64,000 bases of DNA from assembly GCA_035655435.1 (NCBI GenBank), contig DASRUN010000066.1, positions 1 to 64,000 on the forward strand. Reading direction: 5' to 3'. Below the pieces are notes generated by a model. It was given only the letters and a program-made list of their open reading frames with translations, was not told the DNA's origin and ran no database searches. A program made the position numbers and the translations under genes. The DNA is from UBA493 sp035655435. Its GTDB lineage: Archaea > Iainarchaeota > Iainarchaeia > Iainarchaeales > Iainarchaeaceae. Within the stretch, counting starts at the first letter, position 1; each line of letters opens with the position of its first letter. Positions 51,282 through 59,443 of this stretch are shown piece by piece.

Positions 51282-51423
51282 TCTCTTTGATAAAAGCCCG
51301 AATAAACTTTCTAAACTCAGGGTCTTTCTTATACATCATATGTCCCTTCGCCAAAACCCGCTTAATATCAGCTATTTCCTTCTTGGAATAAACATCTTCT
51401 TTCTCAACGGTCTTCGAGTACAT
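51274..51423 (-). CDS. Small hypothetical protein, 49 aa
   Basis: Minus-strand ATG at 51423: MYSKTVEKEDVYSKKEIADI..., ending FRKFIRAFIKETT. Charged and helical. A TATA-like TTTTAAATAG on the same strand (~51456-51465) supports a promoter. The size and composition recall small antitoxins, but no family is recognised. Confidence 0.4.
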   Translation of the reverse strand: MYSKTVEKEDVYSKKEIADIKRVLAKGHMMYKKDPEFRKFIRAFIKETT

Positions 51424-51574
51424 TCATAACCACTAATACTAATACGCGCGTTAAAACTATTTAAAAGTAACTTTAATCAAACCCATAGGGTTGTCCTGAA
51501 TAATAAACTGAAATTGTATCAAGCTTAAAACTTCTTGACCGCTAAAAAAATATAAATTTATATGATATTAATGC

Positions 51575-51586
51575 CATATTAATATG
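51575..51586. promoter_or_regulatory. Palindromic operator of the second DUF2683 locus
   Basis: CATATT-AATATG is a perfect 12-bp palindrome located between a TATA-like TATAAATTTATA (51551-51562) and the ATG at 51595. It likely serves antitoxin autorepression. GGTGA (51586-51590) is the ribosome site. Confidence 0.5.
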
Positions 51587-51594
51587 GTGATAAT

Positions 51595-51837
51595 ATGCCT
51601 GTTGCAATAGTAAAACTCAACGACAAAACTAATAGAGTAATAAATGTGGTAAAGGCAAAGTATGGTTTGAAGGATAAGAGCGATGCCATAAACCGAATAG
51701 CCGAAGATTATGGGGATGAAATACTAGAACCTGAAATCAGGCCTGAGTACATTGAAAAACTTGCAAAGATAGGCAAAGAAAAATCCGTGAAAGTCAAGGA
51801 TTTGGATTCTTATTTCGAAAAAATGCGGAAGGGCTGA
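51595..51837 (+). CDS. DUF2683-family antitoxin, partner truncated
   Basis: 80 aa: TNRVINVVKAKYGLKDKSDAINRIAEDYGDEILEPEIRPEYIEKL, clearly paralogous to the protein at 9865-10125. It ends with a short charged tail. The RelE gene right after it is truncated, so this antitoxin may be orphaned or may act on the intact RelE at 10130. Confidence 0.75.
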   Translation: MPVAIVKLNDKTNRVINVVKAKYGLKDKSDAINRIAEDYGDEILEPEIRPEYIEKLAKIGKEKSVKVKDLDSYFEKMRKG

Positions 51838-51842
51838 TTGCC

Positions 51843-51977
51843 TTGGCATATGCCCTTAAAGTTAAGCCGTATCTTGACAAACTTTTTAGGAAAATCGGCA
51901 AACGCGATCCGGAACAATTGAATGCAATTCAAAAGAAAATAAAGCAAATCATACACCCTTACCCCTTATATATCTAA
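51843..51977 (+). pseudogene. Truncated RelE-type toxin
   Basis: TTG 51843 gives 44 codons: YALKVKPYLDKLFRKIGKRDPEQLNAIQKKIKQII, matching the first half of the RelE at 10130 (KKLVKRDPQRSEILWKKIRQIV). The frame then ends in PYPLYI and a stop. The catalytic C-terminal half is absent; the sequence passes into the promoter of the next toxin-antitoxin pair, so a deletion or replacement occurred here. Confidence 0.65.
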
Positions 51978-51989
51978 GAGGTGATATAT
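51968..51989. promoter_or_regulatory. Operator-like inverted repeat of the wHTH/RelE locus
   Basis: ATATATC (51968-51974) and GATATAT (51983-51989), 8 nt apart, just upstream of a GGTGAT ribosome site (51996-52001) and the ATG at 52005. The left arm overlaps a TATA-like TTATATAT, so repressor binding would block transcription. Confidence 0.45.
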
Positions 51990-52004
51990 TTATTAGGTGA
52001 TAAA

Positions 52005-52283
52005 ATGGCTAAAGAAAAGCAAACACAGATTCAGGTTCTCCATTACCCTACTTTGAAGACAGTGATGGCTATTGAAGAGGCGGTAAAGAACTCCAATTTT
52101 GCAGTAAGTAGGAACAAGATTCTTGGCAAGCTTGAAACAAAAGTAATGCGCTCAACACTTAATGTTGCACTCAATTACCTTGAAAAAAGAGGCATGATCC
52201 TTGAGACACGAAAGGGCTTTATCTGGACATTTAACCCAAACAGGAAACTGGCAAAAGCAGAGGCTGATGGACTGGAAGTGTAA
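52005..52283 (+). CDS. Winged-helix antitoxin
   Basis: 92 aa from ATG 52005 with AGGTGAT upstream; ATA/ATG further upstream at 51981 is less likely. The MAIEEAVKNSNFAVSRNKILGKLETKVMRSTLNVALNYLEKRGMI segment is a winged helix, ending in a beta wing (TRKGFIWTFN). The toxin gene starts 2 nt after its stop. Likely represses its own operon. Confidence 0.65.
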   Translation: MAKEKQTQIQVLHYPTLKTVMAIEEAVKNSNFAVSRNKILGKLETKVMRSTLNVALNYLEKRGMILETRKGFIWTFNPNRKLAKAEADGLEV

Positions 52284-52285
52284 AA

Positions 52286-52684
52286 ATGGTTCAAAAGAAG
52301 GTAAGCATAACGCTTCTTGACGAGGCAAAAGAAGAATATCTTATGCTTCAGGAAACTGCAAGAGCTGAAAAAGGAAAAGGAATCGAATCCTCGTTCAACC
52401 AGACACTGCTTAAATCTATAGACTCGAAGATAGAACTTCTTAAGGCGAACTATGACTATGGAGTGCAGATTCCAAGAAAACTAATACCGACAGAATATAT
52501 CCGCAAATATGGAATAACAAACCTTTGGAAAGTAAATTTGTCTGGCTATTGGCGCATGATTTATACGCTTAGGCAGCTACAGAGGGATTTTGAAGAAGTG
52601 GAAATAATTTCAATATTGCTTGATGTTTTGGACATTGTTGACCATAAAAAATACGACAAAATTTTTGGCTACAAAAAGAAGTAG
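52286..52684 (+). CDS. RelE/ParE-superfamily toxin
   Basis: 132 aa. The C-terminal half ITNLWKVNLSGYWRMIYTLRQ, then ILLDVLDIVDHKKYDKIFGYKKK, follows the RelE fold (NLWRxxLxGxWRxxY ... DHxxYxKxFGY). The N-terminal helices (DEAKEEYLMLQETARAE) are typical. Intact module, expected ribonuclease or ribosome-targeting. Confidence 0.75.
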   Translation: MVQKKVSITLLDEAKEEYLMLQETARAEKGKGIESSFNQTLLKSIDSKIELLKANYDYGVQIPRKLIPTEYIRKYGITNLWKVNLSGYWRMIYTLRQLQRDFEEVEIISILLDVLDIVDHKKYDKIFGYKKK

Positions 52685-52771
52685 TGCGCTAGCTTCTGAA
52701 TTTGGTTTCCGGAGAATCCTAGCAGCACGCCATATTCTCTTTATTGTGGTTTTGGCGTTTGTTTTCCTGCT

Positions 52772-52864
52772 TATAGCAAACTGGATAAGTAATTCTGTTT
52801 ATTTGTTGCAGTTTGCTATCCGGCAGACCTCAATTAATACTGAAAGCTTGCGCGGTCTGCCATA
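52772..52864. repeat. Double-hairpin element, copy B
   Basis: ATAGCAAACTG (52773-52783) pairs CAGTTTGCTAT (52809-52819); GGCAGACC (52822-52829) pairs GGTCTGCC (52854-52861). Order, arm lengths and spacing match copy A at 22689-22778. Two arm positions differ between copies with the partner base also changed (G-C to T-A in hairpin 1, A-T to G-C in hairpin 2). It lies between a toxin gene and tuf, upstream of the tuf TATA box (TTTTTAAAT, ~52880). Confidence 0.75.
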
Positions 52865-52991
52865 GAAGAGGAGATTGATTTTTAAATCTTTTTAATGAGT
52901 ACTATTTAGCCTTAAATTGAAGGGAGAAATATGGATTGGAGCCCGTTTTTTGGCTTTTATTGATGTTTGATTTTTTTTGGAGGAATTTTGA

Positions 52992-54257
52992 ATGGCAGCT
53001 AAACCGCATATAAATTTGGTCTTTATAGGACACGTTGACCATGGTAAGTCAACAACAGTCGGAAGACTTCTTTATGATACAGGAGCACTCCCTGAACAAG
53101 AATATAGAAAACTTCAGCAGGAAGCTGAATCTAAAGGAAAAGGAACTTTTGCATTTGCTTACGCAATGGACAACCTCAAAGAAGAAAGAGAAAGAGGTGT
53201 TACAATTGATGTTGCATACAAAAAGTTTACCGCACAAAAAAATTCTTTCACTATCATAGATGCCCCGGGACACAGGGACTTTGTTAAGAACATGATTACG
53301 GGAACAAGCCAGGCTGATGCCGGTGTTCTTGTAGTTGCATGCAAAGAAGGCCCACAACCGCAAACCAAGGAACACGCTTTCCTTGCACAGGTTATGGGAT
53401 TAAAACAATTGATTGTTGCAATCAACAAAATGGATGAAGTCGGTTACCAAGAAGCAAAGTACAATGAAGTAAGAGACACAATGAAAAAAATGGTTCTTGG
53501 AATCGGTTACAAAGAAGACCAGATTAAGTTTGTTCCAATCTCCGCTTGGGAAGGAGAAAACATTGCAAAGGCAACGGGAAAAATGCCTTGGTACAAGGGA
53601 GCAACTCTTGTAGGAACTTTGGATGAATTGAAGGCACCTAATTTGCCGACTGATAAACCATTGAGATTGCCTATACAAGATGTTTACAACATTAAAGGTG
53701 TTGGAACCGTTCCTGTTGGAAGAGTTGAAACCGGAATTATAAAACCCGGCGACAAAATTGTTGTAATGCCATCAGGAAAACAGGGAGAAGTTAAGACTGT
53801 TGAAGCACATCACGAACAACTCTCACAAGCGGGTCCCGGAGACAATGTTGGTTTCAATGTCAGAGGCCTTGAGAAAAAGGATATTGCAAGAGGAGATGTT
53901 GTGGGGCATGTTACAAACCCGCCTACAGTTGCAAAAGAATTCATTGCACAAATTGTTGTTCTGTCACATCCAACGGCAATTCCGGTTGGTTATACTCCGG
54001 TTTTCCACATGCACACCGCCCAATTGAGCTGTACTATTACGGAAATCCAAAAAAAACTTGATCCTAAAACAGGTGCAACCAAGGAAGAGAATCCTAAATT
54101 CTTGAAAACAGGAGACGCGGCAATTGTAAAAATTACGCCGTTGAAACCTGTTTGCGTGGAAGAATACAAGAAATTCCCGCAGCTTGGCAGATTTGCAATT
54201 AGAGACATGGGACAGACAGTTGCGGCAGGAGTAATCCTGAGCGTAACACCAAAGTAA
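52992..54257 (+). CDS. tuf: Elongation factor 1-alpha
   Basis: 421 aa. G1 GHVDHGKST, G3 DAPGHRDF, G4 NKMD, with domains II and III complete to GVILSVTPK. It delivers aminoacyl-tRNA. Ribosome site GGAGG (52979-52983) precedes the ATG. A 10-codon ORF (MDWSPFFGFY, 52931-52963) lies in the leader. Its normal partners fusA and rps7 are 12 kb away. Confidence 0.96.
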   Translation: MAAKPHINLVFIGHVDHGKSTTVGRLLYDTGALPEQEYRKLQQEAESKGKGTFAFAYAMDNLKEERERGVTIDVAYKKFTAQKNSFTIIDAPGHRDFVKNMITGTSQADAGVLVVACKEGPQPQTKEHAFLAQVMGLKQLIVAINKMDEVGYQEAKYNEVRDTMKKMVLGIGYKEDQIKFVPISAWEGENIAKATGKMPWYKGATLVGTLDELKAPNLPTDKPLRLPIQDVYNIKGVGTVPVGRVETGIIKPGDKIVVMPSGKQGEVKTVEAHHEQLSQAGPGDNVGFNVRGLEKKDIARGDVVGHVTNPPTVAKEFIAQIVVLSHPTAIPVGYTPVFHMHTAQLSCTITEIQKKLDPKTGATKEENPKFLKTGDAAIVKITPLKPVCVEEYKKFPQLGRFAIRDMGQTVAAGVILSVTPK

Positions 54258-54290
54258 GCGTTAAAAACGCTTACCCCTAATTATTTTTTT
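54254..54290 (+). terminator. Terminator/attenuator-like hairpin after tuf
   Basis: GTAAGCGTT (54254-54262) and AACGCTTAC (54266-54274) form a perfect 9-bp stem with an AAA loop, followed by TTATTTTTTT at 54281-54290. The tuf stop codon is inside the stem. It could end the tuf transcript or reduce read-through into rps10, 10 nt downstream. Confidence 0.55.
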
Positions 54291-54299
54291 CTGATTATT

Positions 54300-54614
54300 A
54301 TGCAAACGGCAAGGTTAAAACTTAGTTCACCGGATTTCTCGGTTTTGAAGGAAATAACCGAACGAATACAGGATGTTGCCAAAAGAACAGGAGCAAAACA
54401 TTCCGGAACAATTCCTTTGCCCACAAAAAAACTTGTTGTTCCAACACGAAAAGGCCCTTGCGGCGGCGGAACAGAAACTTATGAAAAGTGGCAAATGAGA
54501 ATCCACAAAAGAATAATTGACATTCAATCTGATGAAACAACTCTTCGAAGAATAATGAGAGTTGAGATTCCTGAAAATGTCAGAATGGAAATACAATTCA
54601 AAGAAAACAGATAA
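54300..54614 (+). CDS. rps10: Ribosomal protein S10
   Basis: 104 aa. ARLKLSSPDFSVLKEITERIQDVAKRTGAKHSGTIPLPTKKLVVPTRKGPCGGG...MRIHKRIIDI is S10. In the usual place after tuf. Ordinary archaeal length. Confidence 0.95.
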   Translation: MQTARLKLSSPDFSVLKEITERIQDVAKRTGAKHSGTIPLPTKKLVVPTRKGPCGGGTETYEKWQMRIHKRIIDIQSDETTLRRIMRVEIPENVRMEIQFKENR

Positions 54615-54703
54615 TACTACATAACTAATTTTTTTTAAATCAAAAAAACTATTACTAATTAGCTAATAAAATTTTAGAAAAACAAACATTTAAATATTTC
54701 AAA

Positions 54704-54720
54704 ATGTAAATGTATTACAT
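54704..54720. promoter_or_regulatory. Operator-like palindrome overlapping vapB start
   Basis: ATGTAA (54704-54709) and TTACAT (54715-54720), 5 nt apart, right after the TATA-like CATTTAAATATTT (54687-54699). The right arm includes the first two bases of the ATG at 54719, so the mRNA is practically leaderless and a bound antitoxin would block initiation. Confidence 0.5.
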
Positions 54721-54955
54721 GGGCACTATCACAATCAATGTGGGCGATGAATCGGAGGCAAAATTCAGGAAGGCCGCAAAGGCGGTTTTTGGAACAAAAA
54801 AGGGCAGCCTCGGAAAGGCCGCAAGTGAGGCATTTGAAGAGTGGTCGAATAGGGAAATACAAGGAAATGCGGCAAAAATGCTCGATCTTTTGGAAAAGGG
54901 ATTTAAAATGGGCAAAGTCAAATATCGTTCCAGGGATGAACTGCATGAAAGATGA
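54719..54955 (+). CDS. VapB-type antitoxin
   Basis: 78 aa from ATG 54719 (MGTITINVGDESEAKFRKAAKAVFGTKKG); an upstream ATG at 54710 is inside the operator. Ribbon-helix-helix-like N-terminus with conserved FGTKKGSLGKAASEAFEEW, common for archaeal VapB. It overlaps the PIN toxin gene by 11 bp. Confidence 0.78.
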   Translation: MGTITINVGDESEAKFRKAAKAVFGTKKGSLGKAASEAFEEWSNREIQGNAAKMLDLLEKGFKMGKVKYRSRDELHER

Positions 54956-55385
54956 ATTTTTCGTGGATACGAATATCCTTGTTTATGCCTTTGACGAATC
55001 CGAACCTGCAAAAAGAAAAACGGCAAAGCGGATTGTTGAGGAAGCCACAAGCGGAAAGGTAAAAGGGGTTGTTTCGAATCAGGTTTTGGGAGAACTTTAT
55101 AATGCGCTAACAAGAAAGATCGAAAAACCGATTGATACGCGTTATGCACAGATAATTGTAAACGGCATCCTGGATTCGAAAAACTGGGGGAAAGTTGATT
55201 ATAAATCAATAACCGTGAGCAAAGCAATAGAAACATCAATAAATGAGAAAAAGCCTTTTTGGGATTCTGTCCTAATTGAAACAATGCTCGAAAATAAAAT
55301 TTACACTTTAATAACCGAAAATACGGCGGATTTCAGTAACCCAAAAATAAAAATCGTGAACCCTTTCAAAGAGCAAAAAACCTGA
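54945..55385 (+). CDS. vapC: PIN-domain toxin (VapC)
   Basis: 146 aa from ATG 54945 (MKDEFFVDTNILVYAFDESEP). Acidic residues in VDTNILVY, LGELYNAL, and KPFWDSVLIETML...LITENTADF follow the PIN order. The frame is open upstream within vapB but those codons have no PIN similarity. Second vapBC of the window, between rps10 and rtcB. Confidence 0.85.
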   Translation: MKDEFFVDTNILVYAFDESEPAKRKTAKRIVEEATSGKVKGVVSNQVLGELYNALTRKIEKPIDTRYAQIIVNGILDSKNWGKVDYKSITVSKAIETSINEKKPFWDSVLIETMLENKIYTLITENTADFSNPKIKIVNPFKEQKT

Positions 55386-55437
55386 CTTGTACCCGAGTAT
55401 TTTTGTTTAAATCACTTTCTTACAATAATTCTTTCTT

Positions 55438-56586
55438 ATGAAAAAGTTCATCAAAAATTACGCCTTGAACCCCGATAAAAATACGCTTGAACAATTCAAA
55501 CATTGTTATGAACAAACTTTTGTGGAAAAAGCCGCTTTGATGCCGGACGCACATTCCGGGTATGTTGCTCCGATTGGTTCTGTTCTTGTTACAAAGGATT
55601 TTGTTGTTCCTTCTTGGGTTGGGTTTGATATTGGATGCGGGATGACCGCCGCGAAAATTAAGGGAAAAGAAATTCTTGAAAAAATTCGCGCGAACGAAGA
55701 ACAAATTTATAGTGCGGTTAGAAAAAAAATTCCAATGGGAAAAGGAAAAACAAATAATGCAAATGATATAACTCCTGAAACAAAAAAAGAATTCAAAGAA
55801 CTTATTGAAAAATTCAAAAAGGGATCTCACAATAAAGGCGTCCTCCAGTTTTTGGAGACAACCGCAATAAAGCATCTTGGATCACTGGGGCATGGGAATC
55901 ATTTTGTTGAAATTGGTTATTCGGATAAAAATGATGCATGGATTGTTGTCCACTCGGGTTCAAGGGGGGTTGGATTTAAGGTTGCAACAAATTATATGAA
56001 AAAGAGTGCGGGAAGGGAAAAAGAATTTGAACAAACATTTCCGATTCATAAAGACAGTGATGTTGGAAAAGAGTATTTGAACGTGCTTGATTTTGGATTG
56101 AGTTTTGCTTTGTTGAATAGAATGGAAATGATCCGCAAAACAATTATTGCGTTAGAGGATGTTCTCAAAGAAAAAATTGAGTGGGAATTGTGGGTTAATA
56201 AAAACCACAATCACGCGGTTGAGGAAAACGGTTTGTTTATTCACAGAAAAGGTGCAACTCCGGCAAAGAAAAACGAGAGAGGAGTTATTCCCGCAAATAT
56301 GCGCGATGGCTCTTTTTTGGTTGAAGGAAAAGGAAACAAGGATTTTTTGGAGAGTTCTTCTCACGGAGCAGGGAGAACAATGAGCAGGACAGACGCAAAG
56401 GAAAAGTACTCTATGAAGGAATTTGAGGAAAGCATGAAAGGAATTCGCGGAACAATAGAAAAAGGAACTTTGGATGAGGTTCCTATGGCGTACAAGAATA
56501 TTTTTGATGTGATGGAAGCGCAGAAAGAATCAGTGAAAGTTGTGGAACATATAAAACCTATAATTAATTGGAAAGGTAGCAACTAA
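55438..56586 (+). CDS. rtcB: RtcB-family RNA ligase
   Basis: 382 aa. DIGCGM with the metal Cys, LGHGNHFVEI, NKNHNHAVEENG, LFIHRKGATPA (the guanylylated His) and SSHGAGRTMSR are present. It joins 2',3'-cyclic phosphate to 5'-OH ends, as needed after tRNA intron removal; two of the five tRNAs in this window have introns. It is ~100 residues shorter than classic archaeal RtcB, matching the shorter subfamily, so repair rather than splicing is also possible. Confidence 0.9.
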   Translation: MKKFIKNYALNPDKNTLEQFKHCYEQTFVEKAALMPDAHSGYVAPIGSVLVTKDFVVPSWVGFDIGCGMTAAKIKGKEILEKIRANEEQIYSAVRKKIPMGKGKTNNANDITPETKKEFKELIEKFKKGSHNKGVLQFLETTAIKHLGSLGHGNHFVEIGYSDKNDAWIVVHSGSRGVGFKVATNYMKKSAGREKEFEQTFPIHKDSDVGKEYLNVLDFGLSFALLNRMEMIRKTIIALEDVLKEKIEWELWVNKNHNHAVEENGLFIHRKGATPAKKNERGVIPANMRDGSFLVEGKGNKDFLESSSHGAGRTMSRTDAKEKYSMKEFEESMKGIRGTIEKGTLDEVPMAYKNIFDVMEAQKESVKVVEHIKPIINWKGSN

Positions 56587-56682
56587 AACACAAATAACTC
56601 ATTCCCGTTAATAAAGTAACATTTATATATGTGTTGAGCAGCATCTATTACAGAGGCTCTGAGGCCTTGGGGGCTTAAACTC

Positions 56683-57057
56683 ATGAAAAACCTTATAGCA
56701 ATTTTACTAGGATTAGTCTTTTTCAGCACAAGCGCATTGGCTGCAAGCTATTATTTTTCATATCAAAACGATAATTTTGGAATTTCTTATCACAAATACG
56801 AACCTTATGAACACAGCAGATATACATCATATTACGTTGATTCCTATACTCAGGGACAATACTTTTACGCTCCGGTAACAACCGTCCATTATGATTCAAT
56901 AAGAAGTGACGGTTATTGGACTTTCGCGCCGGATTATGGATATTCAAATTACAATTATTATTATCCTTCATACGGAAACGCGTACTACGATAATTACAAC
57001 TATAATTCAGGATATAATTCAAGATATGCGTACAATGAACCTTCATGGTTGAGGTGA
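56683..57057 (+). CDS. Secreted tyrosine-rich protein, 124 aa
   Basis: Signal peptide MKNLIAILLGLVFFSTSALA, then a mature chain of ~100 residues where about a third are Tyr (e.g. YGYSNYNYYYPSYGNAYYDN). TATA ATTTATATATG at ~56621-56631. It overlaps or abuts the next Tyr-rich gene, so the two are made together. No family recognised. Possible roles: stacking or cross-linked surface matrix, adhesion (inference). Confidence 0.75.
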   Translation: MKNLIAILLGLVFFSTSALAASYYFSYQNDNFGISYHKYEPYEHSRYTSYYVDSYTQGQYFYAPVTTVHYDSIRSDGYWTFAPDYGYSNYNYYYPSYGNAYYDNYNYNSGYNSRYAYNEPSWLR

Positions 57058-57062
57058 TTCAA

Positions 57063-58937
57063 GTGAAGCACACAATTTTTTCTTTCATAATTGTACCGAT
57101 TCTTTTCCTGCTTTTTGTGCAGAGCGCCAGCGCGATGTATTATTTCGGCGGATCAAACGAAAATTATTACTTTGAAGTTTATTCAAAAGGAACTTACAAT
57201 TACGCTGCTCAACCTTACACTTACTATTATTCAGATCACTATTATTTTGATTATCCTTTCAGATATTACGCGAAGGGAACGTATTACTATCAGGACAAGG
57301 GATGGTATGACTTTTCCCCGAACTATTATTTGTATCCGGGAAATTCTGCTTACTACAATTACCACAGCCCGGACTATTATTATTACAACTATAATTGGAA
57401 TTACTATCCGAATTGGATGACGGTTTACGCGCCGAATGTTTACGGATCATATTATTATCCGCCTTCATATTTTTACGGAACACCAACTCTTACAGGACAA
57501 CATTATCAACCTGAACAGGTTTCGCTTTGCTCAGATGCTTCAATTGCAACATCAAGCATTAGCTTGAATGCAGGTGAAACAAGAAGGGTTACTTTCTTTG
57601 TTGATAATTCGTTTGCAAAAGATTTGAGAGTAAATAATGTGAACATTTATGTAAATTCTTTCGATGCACAAGCTTTGAATGTACAATTTGATAAAACAGT
57701 AAATGCTTTTTCAAGCGGAAAAATTACATTTGATGTTAGCGCAAAAGAAAATGCAAACACTCAAAGTGTTTCTGCTTCTGTAAAAGTTAACGGAACATTT
57801 AGCGACGGAGTTTTCTGCTCAGGAAATGGAATTGAAAACAGTTTCAGTATTAATGTACAGGGAAAACCAGTGCAAATGCAAAGAACACCTGATTCGCTTT
57901 ACGCAGGAGTTTATTACAATCCAAGCGGAAGTACTTCCCAAATTGTTCCTAGGAACACTGTTCCACAGCAGGAATGGAATGATGTAACAATTACAAGAAG
58001 CGCGGAAATCGAACAAGTAAATCTTGCACAACAGAATTTGCAGCAAACTCAGAACTACCAAACCCAAAATTACAATACTGTTCAAACTTATTACGGAGAA
58101 GCACAGCTCGCCGAAACAAGCTGCAATGGACTTAGCTTGAACGAAGAAAATGTTGCGGTTGATGCGGAAAGTTCTAAAGTTGTTTATTTTGCTTTCAAAA
58201 ATTTCGGAAAAGGGGATTTCCAAATTGATTCAATAGAATCAGTTGAATCAAACGGTTTCTTTGGAATAGAAGCTTTAAGAGAAAATCCGTACATTTTTTC
58301 AGGTCAAACAAGCGCAATCAAAGTAAAAGTTCTTGGAGGAACAACTGAAACAGATGCTTCAGGATCTGCATATGTAAGAGTTAATGGACATTTCAATTCA
58401 GGATTGAATTGTACAATTTTGAGTGATAATTTTTTCGTGCGCGTTAATGGCTCGAGCCCAAATTTTGTTGAAAAAGTTTCAATCTCAAATCCGGGCAAAG
58501 TTGAATTAAATAACGGTTCGGGTTTTGTAGAATTCCAAGTTGATAATGCAACGAATAGAGATATTGTTGTTAGTGTTAGATCTGACAATGCAATGGTGTC
58601 TCCTAAAAAGTTCAGCATTAATGCAATGAGCATCAGCGAGAAAGTTGTTGCAATTAACGGCCTTGAAGGAGAAGGAATTGTTTACTTTGATATTGATGAA
58701 GAACCCGGATTCTTGGAAAAATTCACAAGAATCGAGGAAAAGGAAATGAATGTTCCTTTTCAACCGAATAATTCTGTTCAGGTTCCAATTCAACCAAGCC
58801 CCCCGCAAGTTGCACCTCCCCAAGGACTTGGCGGGTTTTTGAACACAGGATTCGGGGTTTTGGGAGACGGAGCACTGCTTTTAGGAGTTATTGTGCTCAT
58901 AATAATTGTTGTTCTGATGGCTATCCCAAGGAATTAA
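57063..58937 (+). CDS. Membrane-anchored protein with Tyr-rich head and Ig-like domains
   Basis: 624 aa from GTG 57063 (MKHTIFSFIIVPILFLLF signal); an ATG at 57045 lies inside the previous gene. Residues ~25-130 are extremely Tyr-rich (YYYYNYNWNYYPNW). Two homologous beta domains follow, each starting after a Cys (SLCSDASI... and TSCNGLSLN...) and containing the KVNGTFSDGVFC / RVNGHFNSGLNC pair. A third domain and Pro-rich linker lead to a C-terminal membrane helix and PRN end. Surface location is clear; function unknown. Confidence 0.78.
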   Translation: MKHTIFSFIIVPILFLLFVQSASAMYYFGGSNENYYFEVYSKGTYNYAAQPYTYYYSDHYYFDYPFRYYAKGTYYYQDKGWYDFSPNYYLYPGNSAYYNYHSPDYYYYNYNWNYYPNWMTVYAPNVYGSYYYPPSYFYGTPTLTGQHYQPEQVSLCSDASIATSSISLNAGETRRVTFFVDNSFAKDLRVNNVNIYVNSFDAQALNVQFDKTVNAFSSGKITFDVSAKENANTQSVSASVKVNGTFSDGVFCSGNGIENSFSINVQGKPVQMQRTPDSLYAGVYYNPSGSTSQIVPRNTVPQQEWNDVTITRSAEIEQVNLAQQNLQQTQNYQTQNYNTVQTYYGEAQLAETSCNGLSLNEENVAVDAESSKVVYFAFKNFGKGDFQIDSIESVESNGFFGIEALRENPYIFSGQTSAIKVKVLGGTTETDASGSAYVRVNGHFNSGLNCTILSDNFFVRVNGSSPNFVEKVSISNPGKVELNNGSGFVEFQVDNATNRDIVVSVRSDNAMVSPKKFSINAMSISEKVVAINGLEGEGIVYFDIDEEPGFLEKFTRIEEKEMNVPFQPNNSVQVPIQPSPPQVAPPQGLGGFLNTGFGVLGDGALLLGVIVLIIIVVLMAIPRN

Positions 58938-58943
58938 ACTTAA

Positions 58944-59438
58944 TTAAAATTTGAAAATTGTATTGCCATTTTTGAAAGATAATTCACGCACACTGTCAAG
59001 AACACCGATTCTTCCCAAAAGTGGCGGAATGTTTTTAGGAGTCCATAACACAATTATTTCTTTTTTTAACTTACCTAATTCAATAGTTACAGGATAATAA
59101 AAGGCTCCGGTAGTTTGACCGCAAGCGCATTCATAGGTAGTTGGAACTGCAACTTTTTTCTCTATTATTTCGGTTATCAGCACATTAACCTGTTCCGCAT
59201 TACTACCATCCAAATCTCTCCATCTTTTTGATATTTCTGCAGGCGCAATCTTAGAAAAATTAATTCCTAATGCATGACCAATACTTTGCGGAATTGTGCA
59301 AAAATCTGCCCCTGAATCTACAATACAATTAATTTGAATTTTTTGGACAGCAATAGAAAAAACAGGCGCAGCCACAGGGACAGGAAAACCACCAGCACTA
59401 AAACTTTTGAAAGGCAGTTCTATTTCCAAAAAACTCAC
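58944..59438 (-). CDS. Retropepsin-like aspartic protease
   Basis: 164 aa. INCIVDSGADFCTIPQSIGHALGI has the DSGA active-site motif with the typical following psi strand, and PPLLGRIGVLDSVRELSF matches the C-terminal LGR/LGxD block. Single DSG means it acts as a dimer. A Cys pair (CACG) lies in the flap region. No signal peptide. Operon mate of a DUF5678 gene 5 nt upstream. Target unknown. Confidence 0.8.
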   Translation of the reverse strand: MSFLEIELPFKSFSAGGFPVPVAAPVFSIAVQKIQINCIVDSGADFCTIPQSIGHALGINFSKIAPAEISKRWRDLDGSNAEQVNVLITEIIEKKVAVPTTYECACGQTTGAFYYPVTIELGKLKKEIIVLWTPKNIPPLLGRIGVLDSVRELSFKNGNTIFKF

Positions 59439-59443
59439 CTGCC

